From Arthrobacter pityocampae (GTDB lineage: Bacteria; Actinomycetota; Actinomycetes; Actinomycetales; Micrococcaceae): a stretch of DNA of 64,000 nt. The stretch's first letter is position 1. Every line of letters begins with the position of its first letter. This document shows positions 1 through 13,748 of the stretch, in pieces. The notes below the pieces were generated by a model. It was given only the letters and a program-made list of their open reading frames with translations, made no database searches and had not been told where the DNA came from. The translations under genes were made by a program, and so were the position numbers. The DNA lies in NCBI RefSeq assembly GCF_002927275.1, contig NZ_PRKW01000004.1, positions 62,001 to 126,000 of the forward strand, given 5' to 3'.

Positions 1-2329
<2,329 letters not shown>

Positions 2330-2428
2330 AGGGTCCCTGTTCTCTCTTTGTTCTCTAAATTCTTGAAGTCTTATGGGGTGCGGCGGGGAGTGGAGTCCCC
2401 CACCGGTCCAGGGAGGTGTCCGGAGGAA

Positions 2429-2454
2429 GGCGGCTTTAATATTTCAAGGCCGCC
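2429..2454 (-). other. Hairpin in the rpoB-rpoC spacer
   Basis: GGCGGC and GCCGCC arms flank an AT-rich loop containing AAATATTAA, which stands out from the GC-rich surroundings. There is no T-run after it, so it does not look like a terminator. It may be an mRNA processing or stabilising element between rpoB and rpoC, but only the inverted repeat itself is observed. Confidence 0.3.
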
Positions 2455-2516
2455 CGCGGCCGAAGAAATTTCGTTGCCGCCGTTCCGGGTACCGGACTGG
2501 ACCGGTCGGGTGAAAC

Positions 2517-6026
<3,510 letters not shown>

Positions 6027-6223
6027 GAGGGATCCTTCCACAGACCGTAAGGCTTGTCAGCGCTTTCGCCTCTGCACCGCCACCGCAGGATGCTGCGGGG
6101 ATCTCAGTGCTCACCCGAGTCTGCTTCCATCCGTCCCAACCATGTGGCCAGGTTCAACGACGAGAGCAGAGCAAAGCCCACCGCTATATGAAGGCTGAGG
6201 TTAGAGGGAAGACGCAAAGACCT

Positions 6224-6253
6224 ACACTACGGGATGGGCAGGGCAAAGTCCAA
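6224..6253 (-). promoter_or_regulatory. Putative rpoB promoter
   Basis: On the minus strand TTGGAC (6253-6248) is followed after 18 bp by TAGTGT (6229-6224), a TANNNT -10 typical of actinobacterial sigma-A promoters. The next bases read AGGTCTTTGCG. The long leader to the TTG start (6027 to about 6217) contains no reading frame that I can support. No start site was measured. Confidence 0.5.
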
Positions 6254-6352
6254 TAGCCCCTTTCCCCCTTTTCCGTCAAGCCCACCGCCCACTGGTCGAC
6301 CCGGCCGGAGGGAGCCGGGCGGGCGGGGGCCGGCGTCCGGAAGCAGCCGGCC
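6254..6352. other. crtI-rpoB spacer without a clear terminator
   Basis: This C/G-rich stretch lies between the crtI stop codon and the proposed rpoB promoter, both on the minus strand. I see only a weak GCCGGC inverted repeat and no hairpin followed by a T-run. Read-through from crtEBI into rpoBC is therefore possible. Confidence 0.35.
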
Positions 6353-7975
6353 CTAGCCGGCGGCCGGCTCCGGCAGGGGGCCCGTGCTCACGTCGCCGCG
6401 CAGTCGCTTCACGATCAGTTCGGCGCTGATCAGGCACATCGGGATGCCGATGCCCGGGACCGTGGAGCTGCCCGCGTAGAACAGGTTCCCGACCTTCTGG
6501 CTGCGGTTCGAGCCGCGGAAGAAGGCGCTCTGCTTCAGGATGTGCGCCGGACCGAGGGACGTTCCCCGCCAGGCGTTGAGGTCCTCCGCGAAGTCCTGCG
6601 GCCCGTAGCTGCGCCGGACCACGATGCGCTCGGCGAGATCGGGGATGCCCGCCCATTCGGAGATCTGGCCGATGACGGCGTCGGCGAGGTCCTCGACCCG
6701 CTGGTCTCCCCCGCGCTCCAGTCCGCCCTTGCCGATCCCGACGTCCGCCGGGATCGGCACGAGGACGAACACGTTCTCGTGGCCCTCGGGAGCGACGGAA
6801 TCGTCCGTTGCGCTGGGACGGCAGACGTAGAGCGACGCCGGCGAGGGCACCGAGGTCTCCTTGCCGAAGATCCGTCCGAAGTTGTCCCGCCAGTCCGTGC
6901 TGAACAGCAGTGTGTGGTGTTCGAGCTGCGGGAGGCTGCCCCGCACGCCGAGGTAGAGCAGGAGCGCGCTCGGTCCGGGGACGCGCGTCCGCCAGTACTT
7001 CTCGGGGTAGGTTTGCAGGTCCGCGGGCAGGAGGGTCGTCTCCGTGTGGTGGAGGTCCGCCGCCGAGACGACGATGTCGGCGTCGACCGACATCGTCGTG
7101 CCTGCGGTGCGGTAGGTGACCGCCCGCACCGCGGCGGTCTGCCGGTCCAGCGGCGACCGGCCGGGCGTGCGCGCGTCCGTGTCGATCGAGACGACGTCGG
7201 CGCCGGTGCGGATCTCGACACCGGCGGACTCCGCGACGCGGCGCATGGCCGCGATGAGCGTCGTGAAGCCGCCCATCGGGTACAGGACGCCGTCGTCGAG
7301 GTCGAGGTGGCTCATCAGGTGGTACATGCTCGGGGCGTCGAAGGGCGAGCTGCCGAGGAAGACGGCCGGATACCCGAGGATCTGCTGGATGCGGGGGTCC
7401 TTGAACCGCTTCTCGACGAACGACTGCAGGGGCTGCAGCAGAAGCGCCCCGATGCGGGGCAGCCGCTTCAGGACGTCCGGCCGGAGGAAGGGCAGGAAGG
7501 ACTGGAACGTCGAGTAGAGGAAGCGCTTCTTGGCGATCTCGTAGGCGTCCTCGGCGGAGTCCAGGTACTTCGAGAGCTGCTCGCCGGCGCCGGTCTCCAG
7601 GGATTCGAAGAGTTTCGTGACGGCTTCGCGGTCCGCCGGGACGTCGACGGTGTCGAATCCCTCCTCGAAGATGACGCGATAGCCGGGATCCAGCTTCACC
7701 AGCTCGAGCTGCTCCGCGGCGCTGGTGCCCATCAGCTTGAAGAAGTGGTCGATCACCTCGGGCATCAGGTACCAGGACGGGCCTGTGTCGAACCGGAAGC
7801 CGTCCTGTTCCCAGGACCCGGCCCGGCCACCGACCTCGTTCCGCTTCTCCAGGAGGGTGACGCGGTGACCCTCCCGCGCCAGCAGGGCCGACGTCGCCAG
7901 TCCGCCGATCCCGCCGCCGATCACGACGACGTCCTTCGCTCCCACGCGGGGGCTCCTGCTCTGCTGTGCGGTCAT
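6353..7975 (-). CDS. crtI: Phytoene desaturase (lycopene-forming)
   Basis: This FAD-dependent desaturase would convert phytoene to lycopene. The protein has 540 residues, the usual CrtI size. It has an N-terminal dinucleotide-binding motif (VVVIGGGIGG, residues 16-25), the GGRAGS and FDTGPSWYLMPEV segments that follow in CrtI proteins, and a C-terminal GSSTVPGIGIPMC stretch that closes the FAD site. The ATG overlaps the crtB stop codon in an ATGA arrangement, so the two are probably translationally coupled. It is the last gene of crtE-crtB-crtI. Desaturation number cannot be read from sequence, but the presence of downstream C50 genes implies lycopene as product. Confidence 0.93.
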   Translation of the reverse strand: MTAQQSRSPRVGAKDVVVIGGGIGGLATSALLAREGHRVTLLEKRNEVGGRAGSWEQDGFRFDTGPSWYLMPEVIDHFFKLMGTSAAEQLELVKLDPGYRVIFEEGFDTVDVPADREAVTKLFESLETGAGEQLSKYLDSAEDAYEIAKKRFLYSTFQSFLPFLRPDVLKRLPRIGALLLQPLQSFVEKRFKDPRIQQILGYPAVFLGSSPFDAPSMYHLMSHLDLDDGVLYPMGGFTTLIAAMRRVAESAGVEIRTGADVVSIDTDARTPGRSPLDRQTAAVRAVTYRTAGTTMSVDADIVVSAADLHHTETTLLPADLQTYPEKYWRTRVPGPSALLLYLGVRGSLPQLEHHTLLFSTDWRDNFGRIFGKETSVPSPASLYVCRPSATDDSVAPEGHENVFVLVPIPADVGIGKGGLERGGDQRVEDLADAVIGQISEWAGIPDLAERIVVRRSYGPQDFAEDLNAWRGTSLGPAHILKQSAFFRGSNRSQKVGNLFYAGSSTVPGIGIPMCLISAELIVKRLRGDVSTGPLPEPAAG

Positions 7976-8871
7976 GCCGTCCTCTCCTGCGCGGGAGGTT
8001 CCGGTACCGCGCGACCGGTGAAGGCTTGCACCATGATGCGGAACTTCACCGGGTTGGGAACCCGGATCCGTGCCCGCAGGAGTTCCTCGGCGGGTGTGCG
8101 CCTGAGGCGCACCGCCAGATCCGTGAAGAGGGCCTGCGCGAGGGCGACGGCGCGGCGCGGGGTAGGGGGCAGCCCCGGGAGCGCGCCGGCCGAGATCCGC
8201 AGGTCCTCGTCGATGTCGTCCAGCAGGCGGTGCTTGTCCGCCTCCGTGAAACTGCCGGGCCGGACACCGGGGAAGTAGCTGCGCCCGAGGCTCGTGAAGT
8301 CCTCGGCGAGGTCGCGCAGGAAGTTGATCTTCTGGAAGGCCGCGCCGAGGTGTCGCGCGCCGTCCACCAGCACGGCGTCCTCCTCGGGGGTGACGTTCCG
8401 GCCCACCAGGAACGCCTTGAGGCACATGAGCCCCACGACCTCCGCCGAGCCGTACACATACAGGTCGAAGGACTCCTGGGTGTGTTCGTGCCGGGTGATG
8501 TCGGCGCGCATCGAGGCGAAGAAGGGCCGGGTGAGGTCGACGCCGATCCCGGTGCTCCGAGCCGTGACCGCGAACGCGTGCACGACGAGGTTGGTGCTGT
8601 AGCCCGTGGCCATCGCCGTCTCGGTGTCCCGTTCGAGGTCGTCGAGGAGTCGCTTCACGTCGGCGTCGGACAGGCCGGCCCCGGCCGCTGCGCCGTCGAC
8701 GATCTCGTCCGCCACCCGCACGAGGGCGTACACGGCCTCGATGGCGCTGCGCGTGGGGCGGTCGAGGATCCGCGAGGCCAGCCCGAAGGACGTCGAGTAA
8801 CAGCGGATGACCTCGGCGGAGGTCTTCAGCGCGGCGTCGGTGTAGCGCGCGAGCGAATCGTCCACGCCCAT
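7972..8871 (-). CDS. crtB: Phytoene synthase
   Basis: This enzyme condenses two geranylgeranyl diphosphates to phytoene. It has 299 residues with the two Asp-rich Mg2+-binding motifs DEIVD (55-59) and DLAED (187-191), plus the conserved RCYSTSFGLAS start of the squalene/phytoene synthase fold. The ATG at 8871 directly abuts the crtE stop codon, and its own stop overlaps the crtI start (ATGA). This tight spacing supports a single crtEBI transcript. Confidence 0.94.
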   Translation of the reverse strand: MGVDDSLARYTDAALKTSAEVIRCYSTSFGLASRILDRPTRSAIEAVYALVRVADEIVDGAAAGAGLSDADVKRLLDDLERDTETAMATGYSTNLVVHAFAVTARSTGIGVDLTRPFFASMRADITRHEHTQESFDLYVYGSAEVVGLMCLKAFLVGRNVTPEEDAVLVDGARHLGAAFQKINFLRDLAEDFTSLGRSYFPGVRPGSFTEADKHRLLDDIDEDLRISAGALPGLPPTPRRAVALAQALFTDLAVRLRRTPAEELLRARIRVPNPVKFRIMVQAFTGRAVPEPPAQERTA

Positions 8872-9939
8872 TCAGTGCACCCGGTCCACGACGGCCGTCA
8901 CGACCGGCTGGAGCGCGGACCGCAGGGCGGACGGCACGGCGTCGGACTCGAGGTGTGTGCGGGCTCGCGAGGCGTACTGGGCGGCGAGACCCGCCGAGTA
9001 GTCCTTCGCCCCGCTGTCGACGAGGATCCGCCGGACGAAGTCGGCGTCCGCCGCCGACATGCCGGGGCTCCCGACGAGCGATGAGATGCTCTCCCATTCG
9101 GGGCGGCCCGACACGTAGGACAGCAGCGCCGTGCGCTTGCCCTCGCGCAGGTCCCCCCAGTTCGTCTTCCCGGTGCGGGTCTCGCTGCCGAAGACACCGA
9201 GCAGGTCGTCGGCGATCTGGTAGGCGATCCCGGCGTCGCGCCCGAAGTCGCCGAGCCGTTCGACCACGTCCTCCCCGGCACCCGCGAGGACTGCGCCCGC
9301 CTGGAGCGGCCCCTCGAAGGAGTACACCGAGGTCTTGAGACGTGCCATCTGGACGATGTCCTCGAGCGGGGGCACGTCGGAGCTGAGGGAGGTCTCGACG
9401 TCGAGGAACTCCCCGGCTGCGGAGGCGAACACCGCCTCGTCGAGGATGTCCCCCAGCCGGCGTCGTGTGGCGGGCGGGGCGGCGACCCGCTCGAGCAGGC
9501 GGTAGGCGTTGGACAGCGCGAGGTCGCCGGCGATGACCCCCGCCGAGAGGCCGACGTGTCGTGCTCCGTCCGGGGACAGACCGGCGGCCTCGGCCAGGCT
9601 GCGATAGCGGCCGGACACGTTGGGGATGCCCCGGCGGACGAAGTCGCGGTCGATCACGTCGTCGTGCACGATCAGGGCGGTGTGGAGGAGCTCGAAGGCC
9701 GCCCCGAGTTCGGCCGCGTTCTCGAGGTCGCGGCCACCGAGCATCTGGTAGGCGGACATCACGAGGCGGGGCCGGAACCGCTTGCCTCCCGCGGTGCAGC
9801 GCTCGAGGGTCTCCCACAGGGCCTGGTATCCGGGGCCGATCTTCGCCGCACGGTTCTTGGACTCCTCGAAGAACCGCCGGAGGGCATCCTCGACCTGCTC
9901 CAGCCCGGCGGGCTCGACCAGCAGAGTGTCCATGTCCAT
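8872..9939 (-). CDS. crtE: Geranylgeranyl diphosphate synthase
   Basis: This trans-prenyltransferase elongates C5 units to C20. The Asp-rich motifs are DDVID (93-97) and DDLLG (244-248). From the ATG at 9939 it is 355 residues; an ATG at 9933 is nearly as good. Upstream in-frame codons include a TTA, rare here, so I do not extend to the TTG at 9954. No Shine-Dalgarno is evident; instead TTTACTTTAC lies immediately before the start, so initiation may be leaderless. It diverges from idi across about 124 bp. Confidence 0.92.
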   Translation of the reverse strand: MDMDTLLVEPAGLEQVEDALRRFFEESKNRAAKIGPGYQALWETLERCTAGGKRFRPRLVMSAYQMLGGRDLENAAELGAAFELLHTALIVHDDVIDRDFVRRGIPNVSGRYRSLAEAAGLSPDGARHVGLSAGVIAGDLALSNAYRLLERVAAPPATRRRLGDILDEAVFASAAGEFLDVETSLSSDVPPLEDIVQMARLKTSVYSFEGPLQAGAVLAGAGEDVVERLGDFGRDAGIAYQIADDLLGVFGSETRTGKTNWGDLREGKRTALLSYVSGRPEWESISSLVGSPGMSAADADFVRRILVDSGAKDYSAGLAAQYASRARTHLESDAVPSALRSALQPVVTAVVDRVH

Positions 9940-10063
9940 AGGTAAAGTAAACAACGGAAAGTGCGCCCTTGACTAAATGCGGCGGCGTCGGGCGGCCGGC
10001 AGGGCCGCCCTGCCGCTTCGAGGCCGGCGGGACGTGCGGACGACCAGCGAAAAGAGAGCCACC
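9940..10063. promoter_or_regulatory. crtE/idi divergent control region
   Basis: This 124-bp spacer separates crtE (minus) and idi (plus). Reading toward crtE, TTTACTTTAC, a direct repeat of TTTAC, ends three bases before the ATG. TTAGTC lies farther upstream with TTGACT on the opposite strand at 9969-9974. I cannot assign a confident -10/-35 pair to either side. No MarR-type CrtR regulator gene is present in the window, although related actinobacteria often place one beside crtE. Confidence 0.4.
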
Positions 10064-10663
10064 ATGGCGAGCGAATCAGGAACCATCCAGCAGGCCGTCG
10101 ACGGCGGAACGGGCCGGGACGCAGAGCTCGTCGTACTGCTCGCGGAGGACGGCACACCGCTCGGGACACAGGAGAAGGCGACCGTGCACACCCTCGACAC
10201 GCCCCTGCACCTGGCCTTCTCGACCCACGTGTTCGACGCCGACGGGCGCATCCTCGTGACGCGGCGCGCCCTCGGCAAGAAGGCCTGGCCCGGCGTATGG
10301 ACGAACTCCTTCTGCGGGCACCCTGCGCCGGGCGAGGATTTCGAGGACGCGGTGCACCGGCGCGCCGCCCAGGAACTGGGCTTCACCGTCACGGATGTCC
10401 GGGCGGCGCTGCCCGACTTCCGCTACCGGGCCGTGGACGCCGGCGGGATCGTCGAGAACGAGATCTGCCCCGTCTACACCGCCGTCGCCGACAGCGCGGT
10501 CGCTCCCCTGCCCGAGGAGGTCATGGACTACCAGTGGGTCGACGCCCCCGCCCTGGTGCGTGCCGTCACCGCCACCCCCTGGGCGTTCAGCCCCTGGCTG
10601 ACCCTGCAGCTGCCCCTGCTCTACCCGCAGGGTGCGGACGGCCCGGGGCCGCACCGGGGCTGA
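10064..10663 (+). CDS. idi: Isopentenyl-diphosphate delta-isomerase, type I
   Basis: This enzyme interconverts IPP and DMAPP and so supplies the crt pathway next door. It has 199 residues from the ATG at 10064, with AGAGAG upstream. The catalytic cysteine is in NSFCGHP (C84), the catalytic glutamate region is VENEICPVY (E131/E133), and a Nudix-like helix (EDFEDAVHRRAAQELGF) lies between. Longer upstream in-frame sequence is arginine-rich and looks non-coding. It is transcribed away from crtE and is followed by a thiolase on the same strand. Confidence 0.94.
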   Translation: MASESGTIQQAVDGGTGRDAELVVLLAEDGTPLGTQEKATVHTLDTPLHLAFSTHVFDADGRILVTRRALGKKAWPGVWTNSFCGHPAPGEDFEDAVHRRAAQELGFTVTDVRAALPDFRYRAVDAGGIVENEICPVYTAVADSAVAPLPEEVMDYQWVDAPALVRAVTATPWAFSPWLTLQLPLLYPQGADGPGPHRG

Positions 10664-10736
10664 CCGGGTCGGAGGCGGAGGGACCAGGCCCTAATCTGGT
10701 AGCGGCACCATTTCAACGACGAAAGAGAGTTTCGCC

Positions 10737-11936
10737 ATGGCGACACCCACGCCAACCCCCGACGACGTCGTGCTCGTCGGCGGAGCCCGAACACCCCTCG
10801 GGCGCCTCAACGGACAACTCGCCTCCTTCACCGCCGTCGACCTCGGTGCCCTGGCCATCACGGGCGCGCTGGAGCGGGCAGGAGTGGACCCCTCCGCCGT
10901 GGACGCCGTCATCATGGGCCACGTCGTGCAAGCCGGGTGCGGACAGAATCCCGCGCGGCAGTCGGCGGTCAAGGCGGGTATCCCCTGGAACGTCCCCGCG
11001 GTCACCCTGAACAAGGTGTGCCTCTCCGGCCTCTCGGCCGTCATCGACGCCGCCCGGCTGATCCGCAGCGGCGAGGCGAGCGTCGTCGTCGCCGGCGGGC
11101 AGGAGTCCATGACGCGCGGACCGCACCTGCTCCCGGGCTCCCGCCAGGGATGGACCTACGGATCCCTCCAGGCCCTCGACTCCGTGGCCCACGACGGCCT
11201 GACCGATGCCTTCGACGACGAGTCGATGGGTGCCTCCACCGAACGCGGCAACGTCCGGCTCGTCATCGACCGCACGGCCCAGGACACCGTTGCCGCGGCA
11301 TCCCACCGGCGGGCGGCCGCCGCGACGGACAGCGGGGTCCTCGCGGAGGAGATCGTCCCGGTGACGGTTCGGCAGCGCAAGGGCGACGACGTCGTCGTCA
11401 CGACCGACGAGGGCATCCGCCCGACGACGAGCGTGGAGTCGCTCGCGAAGCTGCGCCCGGCGTTCAACCCGGACGGGGCGATCACGGCGGGCAACTCCTC
11501 CCCGCTGTCCGACGGCGCGGCAGCGCTGGTCGTCACCACCCGCGCCTACGCCGACGAGCACGGGCTCACGGTCCTCGCGGTCGTCGGGCGTCCCGGGCAG
11601 GTGGCGGGTCCGGACAACACGCTGCACTCGCAGCCCTCCGCCGCCATCAGCCAGGCACTCGACCGCGCGGGCTGGTCCGCGGCCGACCTCGACTTCATCG
11701 AGATCAACGAGGCGTTCGGCTCGGTCGCGGTGCAGTCGCTCAAGGACCTCGACTATCCGCTCGAGAAGTGCAACATCCACGGCGGGGCGATCGCACTCGG
11801 CCATCCCATCGGAGCCTCGGGTGCCCGGCTCGCCCTGCACGCAGCCCTGGAGCTGGCACGCCGCGGGACCGGGAGGTCCGCCGTCAGCCTCTGCGGCGGG
11901 GGCGGCCAGGGCGAAGCCCTCCTCCTCTGGCGCTGA
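10737..11936 (+). CDS. Acetyl-CoA C-acetyltransferase (thiolase)
   Basis: This is a degradative/biosynthetic thiolase that interconverts two acetyl-CoA and acetoacetyl-CoA. At 399 residues it shows the acyl-accepting cysteine in LNKVCLSG (C95), the INEAFG motif, GGAIALGHPIGASGAR with H356, and the C-terminal catalytic C386 in CGGGGQGEA. The ATG at 10737 follows GAAAGAGAG. It shares strand with idi (73 bp apart). Since actinobacteria of this type use the MEP pathway for isoprenoids, a mevalonate role is not implied; fatty-acid or polyhydroxyalkanoate-type metabolism is as likely. Confidence 0.9.
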   Translation: MATPTPTPDDVVLVGGARTPLGRLNGQLASFTAVDLGALAITGALERAGVDPSAVDAVIMGHVVQAGCGQNPARQSAVKAGIPWNVPAVTLNKVCLSGLSAVIDAARLIRSGEASVVVAGGQESMTRGPHLLPGSRQGWTYGSLQALDSVAHDGLTDAFDDESMGASTERGNVRLVIDRTAQDTVAAASHRRAAAATDSGVLAEEIVPVTVRQRKGDDVVVTTDEGIRPTTSVESLAKLRPAFNPDGAITAGNSSPLSDGAAALVVTTRAYADEHGLTVLAVVGRPGQVAGPDNTLHSQPSAAISQALDRAGWSAADLDFIEINEAFGSVAVQSLKDLDYPLEKCNIHGGAIALGHPIGASGARLALHAALELARRGTGRSAVSLCGGGGQGEALLLWR

Positions 11937-11968
11937 GCCTGCCCCGCAGGAATTCCCGGTAGGACGAG

Positions 11969-12000
11969 AAGAGCCCCGCTTCGTACGAAGCGGGGCTCTT
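11969..12000. terminator. Bidirectional terminator between thiolase and rplL
   Basis: This is a perfect 32-bp palindrome (arms of AAGAGCCCCGCTTCGT) between two convergent genes, ending in a short T-run on both strands. It probably terminates both the thiolase and rplJL transcripts. Confidence 0.85.
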
Positions 12001-12038
12001 TCGTCGTGCAGTCGACCGGCGTGCGCCGGCCGGAGGTG

Positions 12039-12416
12039 TTACTTGAGGGTAACGGTGGCGCCGGCGGCCTCGAGGGCCTCCTTGGCCTTCTCTGCGGCTT
12101 CCTTGGTGGCGCCTTCGAGGACGGCCTTGGGCGCGCTGTCGACGACGTCCTTGGCTTCCTTCAGGCCCAGCGAGGTGAGCGCGCGAACTTCCTTGATCAC
12201 TGCGATCTTCTTGTCGCCGGCAGCCTCGAGGACGACGTCGAACGCGGTCTGCTCCTCTTCGACTGCGTCTGCGCCGCCACCGGCGGGGCCGGCGACTGCA
12301 ACAGCAGCAGCGGTGACATCGAAGGTCTCCTCGAACAGCTTTACGAAGTCCGAGAGTTCAATGATGGACAGTTCCTTGAAAGCTTCGATGAGCTCTTCGT
12401 TGGTGAGCTTCGCCAT
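12039..12416 (-). CDS. rplL: Ribosomal protein L7/L12
   Basis: This is the flexible stalk protein of the 50S subunit, which recruits translation factors. It has 125 residues: an N-terminal dimerisation helix pair ([18 protein letters not shown]), an Ala/Gly hinge around residues 36-50, and a C-terminal domain with [17 protein letters not shown]. The ATG at 12416 has GGAAGGA eight bases upstream. It lies 57 bp after rplJ. Confidence 0.97.
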   Translation of the reverse strand: MAKLTNEELIEAFKELSIIELSDFVKLFEETFDVTAAAVAVAGPAGGGADAVEEEQTAFDVVLEAAGDKKIAVIKEVRALTSLGLKEAKDVVDSAPKAVLEGATKEAAEKAKEALEAAGATVTLK

Positions 12417-12473
12417 GGGAGGCGTCCTTCCTGTAGTGGTGCAGTGCACCGGAGTGTGGGGGGCGAAGCGACG

Positions 12474-13076
12474 CTAGTTCGCTTCGGGTGCTGCGGCTTC
12501 CTCGACGGGAGCTTCCGTGGGAGCGTCTGCGGGAGCAGCAGCTTCCTCGGTGGCAGCAGGAGCGTCGGCATCGGCTGCAGGTGCAGCGTCGCTTCCCTCC
12601 TCGAGCTTGATGCGCAGGGCATCGACGGTGCGTGCCAGGGAGGACATCGGCGCCTTGAGGACACCGGCCACCCGGGCGAGCTGGAGTTCACGGGACTCGA
12701 GGGCCGCCAGAGCGACGACCTCGGAGGCGTTGAGTGCCTTGCCCTCGAAGATTCCGGTCTTGATGACGAGCTTCGGGTTGGCTTTCGCGAAATCCGTGAG
12801 GCTCTTTGCTGCAGCAACGGCGTCGCCCTTGATGAAGGCGATCGCGGTGGGTCCGGTGAGCTGGCCGTCGAACGCGTCGATGCCTGCTTCCTTCGCCGCG
12901 ATGCCGGTCAGGGTGTTCTTGACGACGGAGAACTTGTTGTCGTTGCCGAGGGCACGACGCAGGTTCTTCAGCTGAGCAACAGTGAGCCCGCGGTATTCGG
13001 TCAGGACAGCAGCGGTGGACTCCTTGAAATCGGTGGCGATCTCATCCACTGCGGAAACCTTTGTTGGCGTTGCCAT
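12474..13076 (-). CDS. rplJ: Ribosomal protein L10
   Basis: This stalk-base protein anchors L7/L12 dimers. It has 200 residues; the conserved N-terminal domain (about 1-165) includes TEYRGLTVAQLKNLR, and the last 40 residues are an Ala/Pro/Glu-rich tail, longer than in E. coli but usual in actinobacteria. A strong GGAAGGAGG precedes the ATG at 13076. Expression is probably controlled by the leader described at 13077-13300, the usual site of L10-mediated feedback. Confidence 0.97.
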   Translation of the reverse strand: MATPTKVSAVDEIATDFKESTAAVLTEYRGLTVAQLKNLRRALGNDNKFSVVKNTLTGIAAKEAGIDAFDGQLTGPTAIAFIKGDAVAAAKSLTDFAKANPKLVIKTGIFEGKALNASEVVALAALESRELQLARVAGVLKAPMSSLARTVDALRIKLEEGSDAAPAADADAPAATEEAAAPADAPTEAPVEEAAAPEAN

Positions 13077-13300
13077 AACCCTCCTTCCGGGGGAATATGC
13101 GCCGGCCTTCCAGCTCCCATAAAAAACGCCCCGCGCAGATGCACGGGGCTGTGCTCGACACGGACCGGGGCCCGTGGAGAGGAGCTTCGTTCACCTGCGT
13201 AGGCCGTCCCCTGCGGGAACTTTCGGATCCTGATCCTTCTCCCCTGCCACGCACGAGTGCGCTTCTGGGGAGCGGAGGTGGACCGACCGACGGTCTTTGG
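13077..13300 (-). promoter_or_regulatory. Putative ribosomal protein L10 leader
   Basis: This is the untranslated region between the proposed promoter (13308-13336) and rplJ. It contains GACGGCCTACGCAGGTG, reminiscent of the L10-binding leader, and ends in a hairpin (13128-13149, GCCCCG/CGGGGC) followed by six Ts (13126-13121), about 45 nt before the start codon. The hairpin resembles an attenuator. The match to the known L10 leader family is from memory and was not computed. Confidence 0.55.
13121..13149 (-). terminator. Attenuator-like hairpin in the rplJ leader
   Basis: On the minus strand GCCCCG and CGGGGC arms enclose a 10-base loop and are followed by a G and TTTTTT. It sits between the rplJ promoter and rplJ itself, so it would stop rplJL transcripts unless an alternative fold forms. 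Confidence 0.6.
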
Positions 13301-13307
13301 TACTCCA

Positions 13308-13336
13308 AGCCTACGGGACGCCGGGGGGCTCTCCAA
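13308..13336 (-). promoter_or_regulatory. Putative rplJL promoter
   Basis: TTGGAG (13336-13331), a 17-bp spacer and TAGGCT (13313-13308) form a good actinobacterial sigma-A promoter on the minus strand. It sits inside the rplA-rplJ spacer, downstream of the terminator after rplA. This suggests rplJL is transcribed separately from rplKA. Confidence 0.5.
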
Positions 13337-13411
13337 ATCGGCGCGGGCAGCACCGTCCACGGGAGGAGGAATGATCGATCGCGGATCGGCGGTCTCGGCG
13401 GTGCGCCTCCT

Positions 13412-13633
13412 CCCCTTCGACGCCTCGCGACACTCCCTGAGGGCGACGGCGGCGATGACCAGGGCGGCGATCGGATCAGCCCTGGACCAGCCGAGCGTGC
13501 CGTTGGGCAGCAGCCCCGCCAGCAGGTCCCAGGACAGGTGGGTGCAGAACACGGTCCGCCTGGGATCCGCGACGGCGGAGCGGGAGCCGAGCTCACGTCC
13601 GGCCCGGCGCTGGGCCCAGGACAGGAACGTCAT
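13412..13633 (-). pseudogene. Remnant of a cation-efflux (CDF) transporter
   Basis: One minus-strand frame reads MTFLSWAQRRAGRELGS, then RTVFCTHLS, LLAGLLPNGTLGW and ADPIAALVIAAVALRE. This is the C-terminal membrane part of a cation diffusion facilitator as I know it from actinobacteria. The N-terminal membrane segments are missing, a proline and other changes interrupt the helices, and the frame runs on into unrelated leader sequence. I read it as a decayed fragment left in the rplA-rplJ spacer, not a working gene. The rest of the spacer (13337-13411 and 13634-13704) shows nothing I can name. Confidence 0.6.
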
Positions 13634-13704
13634 GACGGCAGGACTGACGGCAGCGAAGGCGCTCTGGTGAGGACGCTGCCGGTTCCTGCTCACCCCGGAC
13701 ACGG

Positions 13705-13734
13705 AAAAGCCCCGCGGCAGACGCCGCGGGGCTT
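13705..13734 (-). terminator. Terminator after rplA
   Basis: A 10-bp GC stem (GCCCCGCGGC/GCCGCGGGGC) with a four-base loop is followed on the minus strand by four Ts. It lies 15 bp beyond the rplA stop codon. Confidence 0.75.
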
Positions 13735-13748
13735 CCTGGAGGCAATGC

